Positions 44,805-52,896 of a DNA stretch of 64,000 nucleotides are shown here, piece after piece; the stretch's first letter is position 1; each line of letters begins with the position of its first letter. The position numbers were made by a program, and so were the translations under genes. The stretch lies in assembly GCA_964484465.1 (NCBI GenBank), contig CAZAFL010000001.1:186001-250000 (forward strand), read 5' to 3'. Source of the stretch: CAZAFL01 sp964484465. GTDB lineage: Bacteria > Bacteroidota > Ignavibacteria > UBA10030 > SZUA-254. Under the pieces are notes generated by a model. That model was not told the DNA's origin. It did no database searches and saw only the letters and a list, made by a program, of their open reading frames with translations.

Positions 44805-47543
44805 ATGGCTTTCTTTCAGTACAACTATAATCGGTTTCTCACTGCTCAATGGATAGTTGTGGTACTGCTTATTCCCACAAGTGCCGAGTCACAGTCCGCG
44901 CGAAAATCATTATCACCGGTAGGACATCCTTTCCCACAGCACACTATATATACGCCGGGAACAATCAAACCAAACAATGTCACACAGCAGGTAATGGATG
45001 ACTCTGTCCGGTCATTTTATGACCGCTGGAAAGCACGCTACCTCAAACATGATTGCGGTTCAAGCCTCTATTATGTGTTCGATGATGAACAGGCTCCGAC
45101 TATCTGCGTCTCGGAAGGCCAGGGATACGGTATGCTCATCACAACAATGATGGCGGGGTATGACCCGAACGCGCAGACATATTTCGACGGCCTGTACAAT
45201 TTCTACCGCGAGCATCCGAGCGATATCAATAACAGGCTGATGGCATGGAGGGAAAAAACGGGATGCGTGACCGATACCTCTGCAGGCGTAGACGCGGCGA
45301 CCGACGGGGATATGGATATGGCATTCGGGCTCCTGCTCGCGCATGAGCAGTGGGGAAGTGGCGGCACGATAAACTATTTCCAGGAAGCGAAAGCATTGAT
45401 TGCGGCGATCATGCAGGATGAAATCAATCATGAGACATGGGCAACAAAATTAGGCGATTGGTCGGTAGTTTCGGAGCCGGGCTACTACTACGGCACACGC
45501 ACGTCGGATTTCATGATGGACCATTTCCGTATTTTTCAACAGATTATGTCTGATTCATCCTGGCAAAATGTCATCGATCAATGCTATGCGCTCATCGCAT
45601 CGATGCAGTCACGGTACAGTCCGTTGACCGGCTTACTGCCAGATTTCATTGTCCGTACGAACAGCACACCGACGCCGGCTTCGTCAAATTACATTGAAGC
45701 TCCTACCGACGGTTCGTATTCATACAACGCCTGCCGTGACCCGTGGCGAATAGGAGTGGATTATCTGATGTCGGGAGATTCGCGTGCAAAAGATGCACTC
45801 GATAAACTGAATGCATGGATCCGGTACCATACGGGAAATGATCCGAGCCAGATCTGGTCCGGGTATCATTTAAACGGAAGCAATGTTGCCGGGAATCAAT
45901 ACAATGCCGAATCATTCACCGGCCCGTTTGCCGTTGGTGCAATGGTTGACCCTGATAATCAGCAGTGGCTCAACGACCTCTGGACGTTCAACGTCTCCAG
46001 TTATGATTTCAACAGTGCATTCTATTATGAAAACACTCTCAAGCTGCTGACAATGATTGTTGTTTCCGGGAACTGGTGGCAGCCGCAATTTGAGCGAACA
46101 ATCAGTTTCTCAGGGTTTACGTGGGAGGTCAAAAACAGTACCGATCCTGTAGGCCCGGGTCCCAATTATTTTTCTCTCGGCACTGATAATGTATGGGTAG
46201 ACAATGCCGGTTATCTTCACCTTAAAATAACGCACCGCAACAATCAATGGTATTGCAGTGAAATTATGCTCGACAGCTCTCTCGGGTATGGCAGGTATGT
46301 GTTTCATGTTAACAGCCGTGCCGGCGCAATAAATGAAAATGCTGTGCTCGGTCTCTTCACTTGGGATGATGATTCGGCGCAGGCTCACAGAGAAATTGAT
46401 GTCGAGTTTTCCCGCTGGGGCGACCCTTCGGATACAACGAACGCGCAATTTGTCGTTCAGCCATGGGATATCAGCGGCAATCTCACACGCTGGACGATGC
46501 CCGGTCTGATGGATTCTTCTACAAATAGTTTCAACTGGCAGCATGATTCGGTAAGTTTTCTGAGCGTGAAAGGGAATGTTGACTTCGCCCCGTACCAACA
46601 GGTAAATGCGTCGTGGAAATATGAGGGTTTAAACATTCCCTCTCCGGGAAATGAAAAAACGCACATCAATCTCTGGCTCGACCAGGGACATATTCCTTCA
46701 GATACTCAGGAGGTTGAAGTCGTTATTTCTAAGTTTGAGTTCAACCCGCGCCCTGTCTTATTGCCGAATACATGGCAACTGGTTTCTCTTCCACGAAAAG
46801 TTACGGATCGAAGCGTTCATAGTGTGATCCCTTCAGCTGTCAGTGAGGCGTTTTATTATGGATCTTCGGGTTACACCCAAACGGATTCAATGGAAGAGGG
46901 CAGCGGCTACTGGGTAAAACTGCATGGGATTACCGTACCTCAGATAATAACAGGTGATTCGATTTTAACGGACAGCATTCAGGTAATGAAGGGATGGAAT
47001 TTGATCGGTTCCATTGCGGTGCCGGTAAAAGTGGACAACATTTCTTCGGAACCTCCCGCTATCATAACATCACAATTCTTCGGTTATCGTGTCAGCTACT
47101 CTGCAACCGATACCATCCAGACGGGGCATGGATATTGGGTCAAAGTCGACCAGACCGGAACCCTTATCCTTTCATCGTCTCACATGATTGCCGATGCAAA
47201 AATGATCCGCATTGTCCCTACTGTAGAATTGCCCCCATCTCCACCTGCAGGAGCAATTTCTGTCCGATATGAAACCCCAACGAAATTTGCGCTCGGGCAG
47301 AATTATCCGAATCCGTTCAACCCTTCCACAATCATCAGCTATCAATTGCCGATTGATAATTATGTCACGTTGAAAGTGTATAATTTTCTCGGTCAGGAAG
47401 TAAAAGTATTGGTTGACGGATGGGAACAAGCCGGCTCAAAATCCGCCGTGTTTAATGCTGGCGGCCTGGCTGCCGGAATCTATTTTTATCAATTGGAAGC
47501 CGGCAAATTTAGAGCATTTCAGAAGATGCTTTTGATAAAGTAA
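44805..47543 (+). CDS. GH8-GH16 two-domain secreted glycanase with T9SS sorting domain
   Basis: 912 residues from ATG 44805 (the frame also has TTG 44763); signal peptide 'FLTAQWIVVVLLIPTSAES'. Residues ~60-420 are a GH8 catalytic domain: 'CVSEGQGYGMLITTM' with the general acid E104 and 'ATDGDMDMAFGLLLA' with D167/D169/D171, textbook GH8 motifs; GH8 enzymes cut beta-1,4-glucan, lichenan, chitosan or xylan. Residues ~430-640 are a concanavalin-like GH16-type domain with 'HREIDVEFSRWG' (E530, D532, E534), matching the GH16 E-x-D-x-(x)-E catalytic pattern for beta-1,3(4)-glucans. Then follow the WN/GYW module and the tail 'LGQNYPNPFNPSTIISYQLP' ... 'FQKMLLIK'. Likely an extracellular beta-glucan-degrading enzyme. 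No cellulose-synthase genes are near, so a BcsZ role is unlikely. Confidence 0.9.
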   Translation: MAFFQYNYNRFLTAQWIVVVLLIPTSAESQSARKSLSPVGHPFPQHTIYTPGTIKPNNVTQQVMDDSVRSFYDRWKARYLKHDCGSSLYYVFDDEQAPTICVSEGQGYGMLITTMMAGYDPNAQTYFDGLYNFYREHPSDINNRLMAWREKTGCVTDTSAGVDAATDGDMDMAFGLLLAHEQWGSGGTINYFQEAKALIAAIMQDEINHETWATKLGDWSVVSEPGYYYGTRTSDFMMDHFRIFQQIMSDSSWQNVIDQCYALIASMQSRYSPLTGLLPDFIVRTNSTPTPASSNYIEAPTDGSYSYNACRDPWRIGVDYLMSGDSRAKDALDKLNAWIRYHTGNDPSQIWSGYHLNGSNVAGNQYNAESFTGPFAVGAMVDPDNQQWLNDLWTFNVSSYDFNSAFYYENTLKLLTMIVVSGNWWQPQFERTISFSGFTWEVKNSTDPVGPGPNYFSLGTDNVWVDNAGYLHLKITHRNNQWYCSEIMLDSSLGYGRYVFHVNSRAGAINENAVLGLFTWDDDSAQAHREIDVEFSRWGDPSDTTNAQFVVQPWDISGNLTRWTMPGLMDSSTNSFNWQHDSVSFLSVKGNVDFAPYQQVNASWKYEGLNIPSPGNEKTHINLWLDQGHIPSDTQEVEVVISKFEFNPRPVLLPNTWQLVSLPRKVTDRSVHSVIPSAVSEAFYYGSSGYTQTDSMEEGSGYWVKLHGITVPQIITGDSILTDSIQVMKGWNLIGSIAVPVKVDNISSEPPAIITSQFFGYRVSYSATDTIQTGHGYWVKVDQTGTLILSSSHMIADAKMIRIVPTVELPPSPPAGAISVRYETPTKFALGQNYPNPFNPSTIISYQLPIDNYVTLKVYNFLGQEVKVLVDGWEQAGSKSAVFNAGGLAAGIYFYQLEAGKFRAFQKMLLIK

Positions 47544-47633
47544 TCAACCTTTGAGTGCAACTTATTTTACCGGAAATGCGTAAAATAATATAATATTCAT
47601 TCTCCATTCCACCATAAGTCTGGGGTACACATC

Positions 47634-49847
47634 ATGAATACCCATTTCCGATCCTGTTCTTTCGCAGTGCTTGTTTGCTCCCTTCTTGCTATTTCATCCC
47701 GTTCTTTGGCATCTTGGAGGAATGACCCCCCCGACACGGTGATGATTCAACGGGTTAGTGGGCTCGACCCGTTGAAACCGGAGCTCATCACCACTCCGCC
47801 TACCATCGATGGTAACCTCGATGAACCGTTCTGGAAACTTGCTCCACACGTCAGCGGATTCAAAACGTATGCGCCCGATTTTGATAAGATCCCAAAGGAG
47901 CAGACTGAAGTTGCGCTTGCGTACGATAAGGATAATCTTTATTTCGCTTTTCGGTGTTATGATGACCCTTCAAAGATTAAAGCATCGCTTTCTGCGCGTG
48001 ACAAAATGACGCAGGATGATTTTGTCTGTATCAATCTCGACTCGTTCAACGATCAACAGGCGCTCACGGCGTTCTACGTCAACCCGCTCGGGATTCAGGG
48101 CGACAGCCGTTTCTCCAACAACAACGAAGACTTCAGCCCTGATTTTGTCTGGTACAGCGCCGGGAAAATTGATTCTCTCGGTTACACTGTAGAGGTTCAG
48201 CTCCCGCTCAAAAGTCTCCGGTACACGCAGAATGACCCGACAATGATGGGAGTTATACTTGAACGATTTATTAGCCGTCGTTCCGAGCACAGCACATTTC
48301 CCCGGCTTGATCCTGCGAAGGGTCTTGCCCTGCTCACGCAAATGTACCCGGTAGCATATTCCGGAATCGAACACTATAAACTCCTCGAGATATTGCCTGC
48401 GGTCACCGCCACGCGGCAGGATTCGCGCATCGGCAATACGCTGGTACGAAACAAGCAGGAAAGCGATGCCAGTCTGACGGCAAAGTATGGAATTACCTCC
48501 GACCTCATCATGGATGGCACGTTGAATCCCGATTTCAGTCAGGTGGAGTCGGATGCCGGACAGGTAGATGTCAACCTTCGGCACGACCTTTACTTTCCGG
48601 AAAAGAGACCTTTTTTCCTTGAAGGATTGGACAACTTCAACGTTGCTTCAAATGCCACTCCACTCGACCCCTCGATATATTACTCGCGAACAATCTCTGA
48701 CCCGCTCGTCGGAACGAAACTGACCGGTAAGATTGGGGAGAGTAATACGATTGCGGCAATCTATGCATTGGATAATGTCCCCGAATATAATCGCGACGCA
48801 CTCGGCAGGTATGTAAATGTCCCGATACTGAGATATAAGAGAACTCTTTCGAACGACAGTTATATGGGATTGATGTACGCTGCGCGGGAACTTGAACATA
48901 CAAACAACAGGGTCGTGGGTTACGACGAGCTCTACAGGGTCTCGGATGCCTCCGTTGTGGAAAGCAACGGGTTTCTCTCGTGGGCAAAGTACGACCCGTC
49001 GCAGCCTTCTGTAGCGGGAAACACCTTTGGCACCCGATTTTCCAGGGACACACGTAATCTCGGGTTCAGCTTTAATTTTAGAGAGATGTCTGAAGATTTT
49101 CGCGCCGACATGGGGTTCATCACTCGAACAGGTATTGTGAATTTCGTCGAGTACCTGAACCCAAGGGTTTTCCCGGATTCAAAATTATTCCAGCGCATCG
49201 GGTTTGAATTTACAACCGGCCAAACAAGAGATATACCCAGCGGATTATGGGAAGTCTCCAACGACGCGGCCGTCAATGTTTTCTTTTTGGGGAATTGGCT
49301 CTTTCGCACGCGCCTGAACCATTCGACTGAAATCTTCAACGCTCAGAGGTTTCAAACGAGCGGAGTGCATACGCAAGTTCAGGCGCATCTCACCGACAAG
49401 GTCTATGCGAATCTTCTCTACCGGCGTATAAGGGCTGTATATTATCGTACGGCTGACCAGGGCTACAGCAATGTCGCCAATGTTGACATCGTACTTCAGC
49501 CCTGGGAAAGTCTTCAGGCGGAAGGGACGTACTCGTACTCCGACTTTTACCGCAGTATCGACGATGAAAAGCTGGTGTACGAAGGGATAACGCGTCTCAA
49601 ACTGACCTATCAGGTAAATCAATATCTTTTTTTCCGGGGTATTGCAGAGTACAATAATCTCTACAAGGAGCTAGCTCCTGAGTTCCTCACTTCCTTCACG
49701 TATATTCCAGGGACTGCCGTCTATCTTGGGTACGGATCGATATTTGACAAGGTTCATTGGGACGGCAAAGCGTTTGTTCCTGCCGATTCGTTCCTTGAAA
49801 TGCAGCGCGGGCTGTTTATGAAAATGTCGTACCTCTGGCGGTCGTAA
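47634..49847 (+). CDS. CBM9-like / DUF5916 outer-membrane protein
   Basis: 737 residues with an N-terminal signal peptide ('SFAVLVCSLLAISSRSLAS'). The CBM9-like domain is 'PPTIDGNLDEPFWKLAPH' to 'DDFVCINLDSFNDQQALTAF' and the DUF5916 core is 'IMDGTLNPDFSQVESDAGQV' followed by 'YFPEKRPFFLEG'. The C-terminal ~400 residues alternate polar and aromatic residues like beta-barrel strands and end in 'MKMSYLWRS', an aromatic-rich outer-membrane terminus. Paralogous to the protein at 22309-24585, which ends 'MKLQYLIRS'. Function is unknown. Placement right after the GH8-GH16 enzyme suggests glucan binding or uptake, which is inference. Confidence 0.88.
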   Translation: MNTHFRSCSFAVLVCSLLAISSRSLASWRNDPPDTVMIQRVSGLDPLKPELITTPPTIDGNLDEPFWKLAPHVSGFKTYAPDFDKIPKEQTEVALAYDKDNLYFAFRCYDDPSKIKASLSARDKMTQDDFVCINLDSFNDQQALTAFYVNPLGIQGDSRFSNNNEDFSPDFVWYSAGKIDSLGYTVEVQLPLKSLRYTQNDPTMMGVILERFISRRSEHSTFPRLDPAKGLALLTQMYPVAYSGIEHYKLLEILPAVTATRQDSRIGNTLVRNKQESDASLTAKYGITSDLIMDGTLNPDFSQVESDAGQVDVNLRHDLYFPEKRPFFLEGLDNFNVASNATPLDPSIYYSRTISDPLVGTKLTGKIGESNTIAAIYALDNVPEYNRDALGRYVNVPILRYKRTLSNDSYMGLMYAARELEHTNNRVVGYDELYRVSDASVVESNGFLSWAKYDPSQPSVAGNTFGTRFSRDTRNLGFSFNFREMSEDFRADMGFITRTGIVNFVEYLNPRVFPDSKLFQRIGFEFTTGQTRDIPSGLWEVSNDAAVNVFFLGNWLFRTRLNHSTEIFNAQRFQTSGVHTQVQAHLTDKVYANLLYRRIRAVYYRTADQGYSNVANVDIVLQPWESLQAEGTYSYSDFYRSIDDEKLVYEGITRLKLTYQVNQYLFFRGIAEYNNLYKELAPEFLTSFTYIPGTAVYLGYGSIFDKVHWDGKAFVPADSFLEMQRGLFMKMSYLWRS

Positions 49848-49999
49848 TGGAACTTTCATTAACCGGTTAAATTTTCTCATCCCCGCGCGGAGCCCGGAGT
49901 GAGGGTGTCAACGACAAGATTTAATAATTTGGTAAAATGAATATTACACTGTGATAACAGTCCTTCTGTATATTAGGGGCAACCAAGGAGGAAATTATC

Positions 50000-50344
50000 A
50001 TGGTCGAACTCGAACACAGCGGATTCTATCCGCTTACCACTGAACACCTGCATCAGTTTGTCCCTGCAAATCCGGGAGTGTATATGCTTGCAATCCGGCT
50101 TGTGAGCGGTGTGCATAAAACATTTTTCACGAGCCAATCGGATAATCTTTTCTCGAGTCTGATGAAGCTTGCCCGGGGGCACCGAACGCATGTATCACCA
50201 CAGGCGCAGATTTACATGGAAAAGTTTCAGGTGTATTTCACCTACTTCGTTATCATCAGCCCCGAGCAGAGAAAAGAAGTGGAGAAAATGTTGTCCGATA
50301 CCGCGGACCCTGTTTCAAAGCTGACAATCATCAACGCAAATTGA
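50000..50344 (+). CDS. Small GIY-YIG-like protein, probably catalytically degenerate
   Basis: 114 residues, no signal peptide. The order 'PGVYMLAIRLVSGVHKTFFT' then 'SDNLFSSLMKLARGH' resembles the beta-hairpin and helix that open GIY-YIG nuclease domains (G-V-Y ... Y-I-G), but the second Y-I-G motif and the catalytic Arg/Glu cannot be found, so nuclease activity is doubtful. The gene has the strongest ribosome binding site of the window, AAGGAGG about nine bases before ATG 50000, which supports a real, well-translated gene. It stands alone between two secreted-protein genes. Confidence 0.75.
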   Translation: MVELEHSGFYPLTTEHLHQFVPANPGVYMLAIRLVSGVHKTFFTSQSDNLFSSLMKLARGHRTHVSPQAQIYMEKFQVYFTYFVIISPEQRKEVEKMLSDTADPVSKLTIINAN

Positions 50345-50527
50345 GCGGGCTTCACCAAGAGCCTGACCGCAGAGACTCAAAGTTATCCATCCGGGTGTAA
50401 CGATTTTGTTGCGCGCAGTTCGCGCGTGTAAGGCTCTTGCCTCTTCAACCTGAAACATCTATATTATCTTATCTCCAAAGATACAACAGAAGCGTTTGTG
50501 TTTCTCTAATCACTCCATTTCATCGTA

Positions 50528-52810
50528 ATGTTTCTGAACCGTGCCGAAACGGATTGCACGCTGAATGTCCTAAAATCGATAAGTTTCGGTGCTCTTATCG
50601 TTTGCGCTTTTTCCGGGACGGCAATCTCACAGATTTTTCTGAAGGACCAGTTTCCGAACCTTTCATTCGATTCGCCCGTCGGCATTTACTACCCGAATGA
50701 CACGTCAAACCGATTGTGTGTTCTCGAGCAGGGAGGAATAATTCGTATATTTCAAAATGACTCATCAGCAACATCGTCCAAAGTGTTTCTCGACATACGG
50801 GACCATGATACAAGCGGCGGCGAGATGGGGCTTCTCGGCCTGGCGTTCCATCCGCAATTTTCGACAAATGGGTTTTTTTATATCGATTACACGCGTGGCA
50901 GCCCTCTCCGAACAGTGATTTCGCGATTTCATGTAAGCGCATCTCATCCCGATTCTGCAGATGCTTCGAGTGAGACCATTATTCTTGAGCAGCTGCAGCC
51001 GTTCGACAATCACAATGGAGGACAACTTGCATTCGGTCCTGATGGATATTTGTACATCGGCTTTGGTGATGGCGGAAGCAGCGGCGACCCGTTCGGTAAC
51101 GGTCAGAGCACGGCGACCCTTCTCGGAAAAATTCTCCGCATCGATGTCGATTCGACCTCCGGGATGAAACAATACACGATTCCTCCCGGCAATCCATTCT
51201 ATGGTGATACGATGAAGAAGCAGGAAATTTTCGCGTACGGATTGCGCAACCCATGGAGGTTTAGCTTCGACGGAGAAACTCTCTGGTGCGGCGATGTCGG
51301 GCAAAATGCCTGGGAAGAAATCGACACTGTTCTTAATGGCAGAAATTATGGTTGGAATACACTGGAGGGGACGCACTGTTACAATCCGTCGACAGGCTGT
51401 GATTCGACTGGCTTAACACTTCCGATTTGGGAGTACGGTCACGACGCCGGGCGTTGTTCGATCACCGGGGGATTTGTTTACAGGGGAGGAGGGATTCCGT
51501 TATTACGCGGCAAATATATTTACGGCGATTTTTGTACAGGCGAAATCTGGACGCTCACCCCGAAGCCATCCGCGCCGCCGGTAAATTCTTTGCTCGTCGG
51601 AGCGAACACGAATGTCTCGTCGTTTGGCGAAGACAAGTTTCAGGAGATGTATGTGTGTGATTACAGCGGTGGAAGAATTTACAAACTCTGGACAACTCCG
51701 CCGGCTCCGTTCATGCTGGTTTCTCCTGCCGACCACGCGCTGAATCAGCCTGATGTTCTTACCTGCACATGGAGGTCTTCCACTGGTGCGTCAACGTATC
51801 AGCTTGAAGTATCATCCGATTCTTTATTTGCATCTCTGGTTGTGAACGACAGTCTTGTAAGTGATACCTCCCGGGAAATCGGACCTCTTGCAGATTCCAC
51901 ACTCTATTTCTGGAGAGTGCGTGCCATGAATGGGGGGGGGTCAACTGCGTTTACTCCGTTCAGGCGATTTACCACCTCATCCTCTTCAATCCATTTCCAT
52001 GTTATAAGGAGATGGAACATCATTTCACTGCCTGCCATTGTCGCGGATGGAAGGAAGAACACCTTATTCCCCCTCGCCGTCTCAAATGCTTACGCTTACG
52101 ATCATGTGAATGGATATCAAACCCGCGATACCCTTTTCCCTGGCAAAGGGTACTGGTTAAAATTTGGCGATAGCACGACAATCGGAGTAGTCGGCACACC
52201 TATAAATACTGATACAATTGATGTTGTCCAGGGATGGAACATGGTCGGCTCAGTTTCGCAACCGATTCCGACGATTGGCATATCTTCAATTCCCGGAGGC
52301 GAGGTGACATCGCAATTTTTTGGATTTAATGGAACCTACGTCGTAGCTGATACGATCGAAACGGGGAAAGGATATTGGGTGAAAGTAAATCAGACCTGCA
52401 AACTGATTCTTTCATCCCCATCCATATTGCCTGTCGGCGGTGCGGCAATACACATTGAGGCAACGAGCGAACTCCCGCCGCCGCTTCCGGAGGGCGTCAA
52501 TAATAGCAGAGAAATATCGTCGCCAAATGAGTATATCCTGGAACAAAACTACCCGAATCCGTTTAACCCAACGACAACTATTCGATACCAGTTATCGGAG
52601 AATAGCAGGGTTACTCTCAGAATTTATGACATGCTTGGAAAGGTCGTAGCTACGTTGGTAGACCACATAGAAGATGCAGGTTACAAGTCGGTTGAATGGA
52701 ATGCAAACCGTATTGCGAGCGGCTTATACTTCTACAGACTCGAAGTTACTTGTATCAGCAATCCAAGCCATTTTTTTGTACGGGTGGGGAAAATGATTCT
52801 GATGAAATAA
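50528..52810 (+). CDS. Secreted PQQ-type sugar (glucose/sorbosone) dehydrogenase with T9SS sorting domain
   Basis: 760 residues; N-terminal hydrophobic signal ('FGALIVCAFSGTAIS'). Residues ~40-395 are a six-bladed GSDH/soluble PQQ-glucose-dehydrogenase propeller: 'LCVLEQGGIIRIF', 'GEMGLLGLAFHPQF', 'DNHNGGQLAFGPDGYLYIG' with H162 as the likely catalytic base, 'FAYGLRNPWRFSFD', 'GDVGQNAWEEID' and 'ITGGFVYRG'. A fibronectin-III-like domain (~400-485), the WN/GYW module (~491-632) and the tail 'LEQNYPNPFNPTTTIRYQL' ... 'VGKMILMK' follow. Predicted to oxidise aldoses outside the cell using PQQ and calcium; PQQ synthesis genes are not in the window. A bidirectional terminator follows. Confidence 0.92.
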   Translation: MFLNRAETDCTLNVLKSISFGALIVCAFSGTAISQIFLKDQFPNLSFDSPVGIYYPNDTSNRLCVLEQGGIIRIFQNDSSATSSKVFLDIRDHDTSGGEMGLLGLAFHPQFSTNGFFYIDYTRGSPLRTVISRFHVSASHPDSADASSETIILEQLQPFDNHNGGQLAFGPDGYLYIGFGDGGSSGDPFGNGQSTATLLGKILRIDVDSTSGMKQYTIPPGNPFYGDTMKKQEIFAYGLRNPWRFSFDGETLWCGDVGQNAWEEIDTVLNGRNYGWNTLEGTHCYNPSTGCDSTGLTLPIWEYGHDAGRCSITGGFVYRGGGIPLLRGKYIYGDFCTGEIWTLTPKPSAPPVNSLLVGANTNVSSFGEDKFQEMYVCDYSGGRIYKLWTTPPAPFMLVSPADHALNQPDVLTCTWRSSTGASTYQLEVSSDSLFASLVVNDSLVSDTSREIGPLADSTLYFWRVRAMNGGGSTAFTPFRRFTTSSSSIHFHVIRRWNIISLPAIVADGRKNTLFPLAVSNAYAYDHVNGYQTRDTLFPGKGYWLKFGDSTTIGVVGTPINTDTIDVVQGWNMVGSVSQPIPTIGISSIPGGEVTSQFFGFNGTYVVADTIETGKGYWVKVNQTCKLILSSPSILPVGGAAIHIEATSELPPPLPEGVNNSREISSPNEYILEQNYPNPFNPTTTIRYQLSENSRVTLRIYDMLGKVVATLVDHIEDAGYKSVEWNANRIASGLYFYRLEVTCISNPSHFFVRVGKMILMK

Positions 52811-52842
52811 CGTGTAATGCCAGGCGGGAGGACCAATGAAAC

Positions 52843-52875
52843 ACAAAAGCCTGCATGTTCAATGCAGGCTTTTGT
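52843..52875. terminator. Bidirectional intrinsic terminator
   Basis: A perfect 14-bp stem ACAAAAGCCTGCAT (52843-52856) / ATGCAGGCTTTTGT (52862-52875) with a 5-base loop, placed between two convergent genes (stops at 52810 and 52897). T-rich arms on both strands allow it to end both transcripts. Confidence 0.88.
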
Positions 52876-52896
52876 ATCTGAACATCGACATCAGTT

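Noticed and set aside
44805..47543. GH8 enzyme as the cellulose-synthesis endoglucanase BcsZ
   Set aside because: No bcsA/B/C genes nearby; the protein has a GH16-like partner domain and a T9SS tail, pointing to extracellular degradation.
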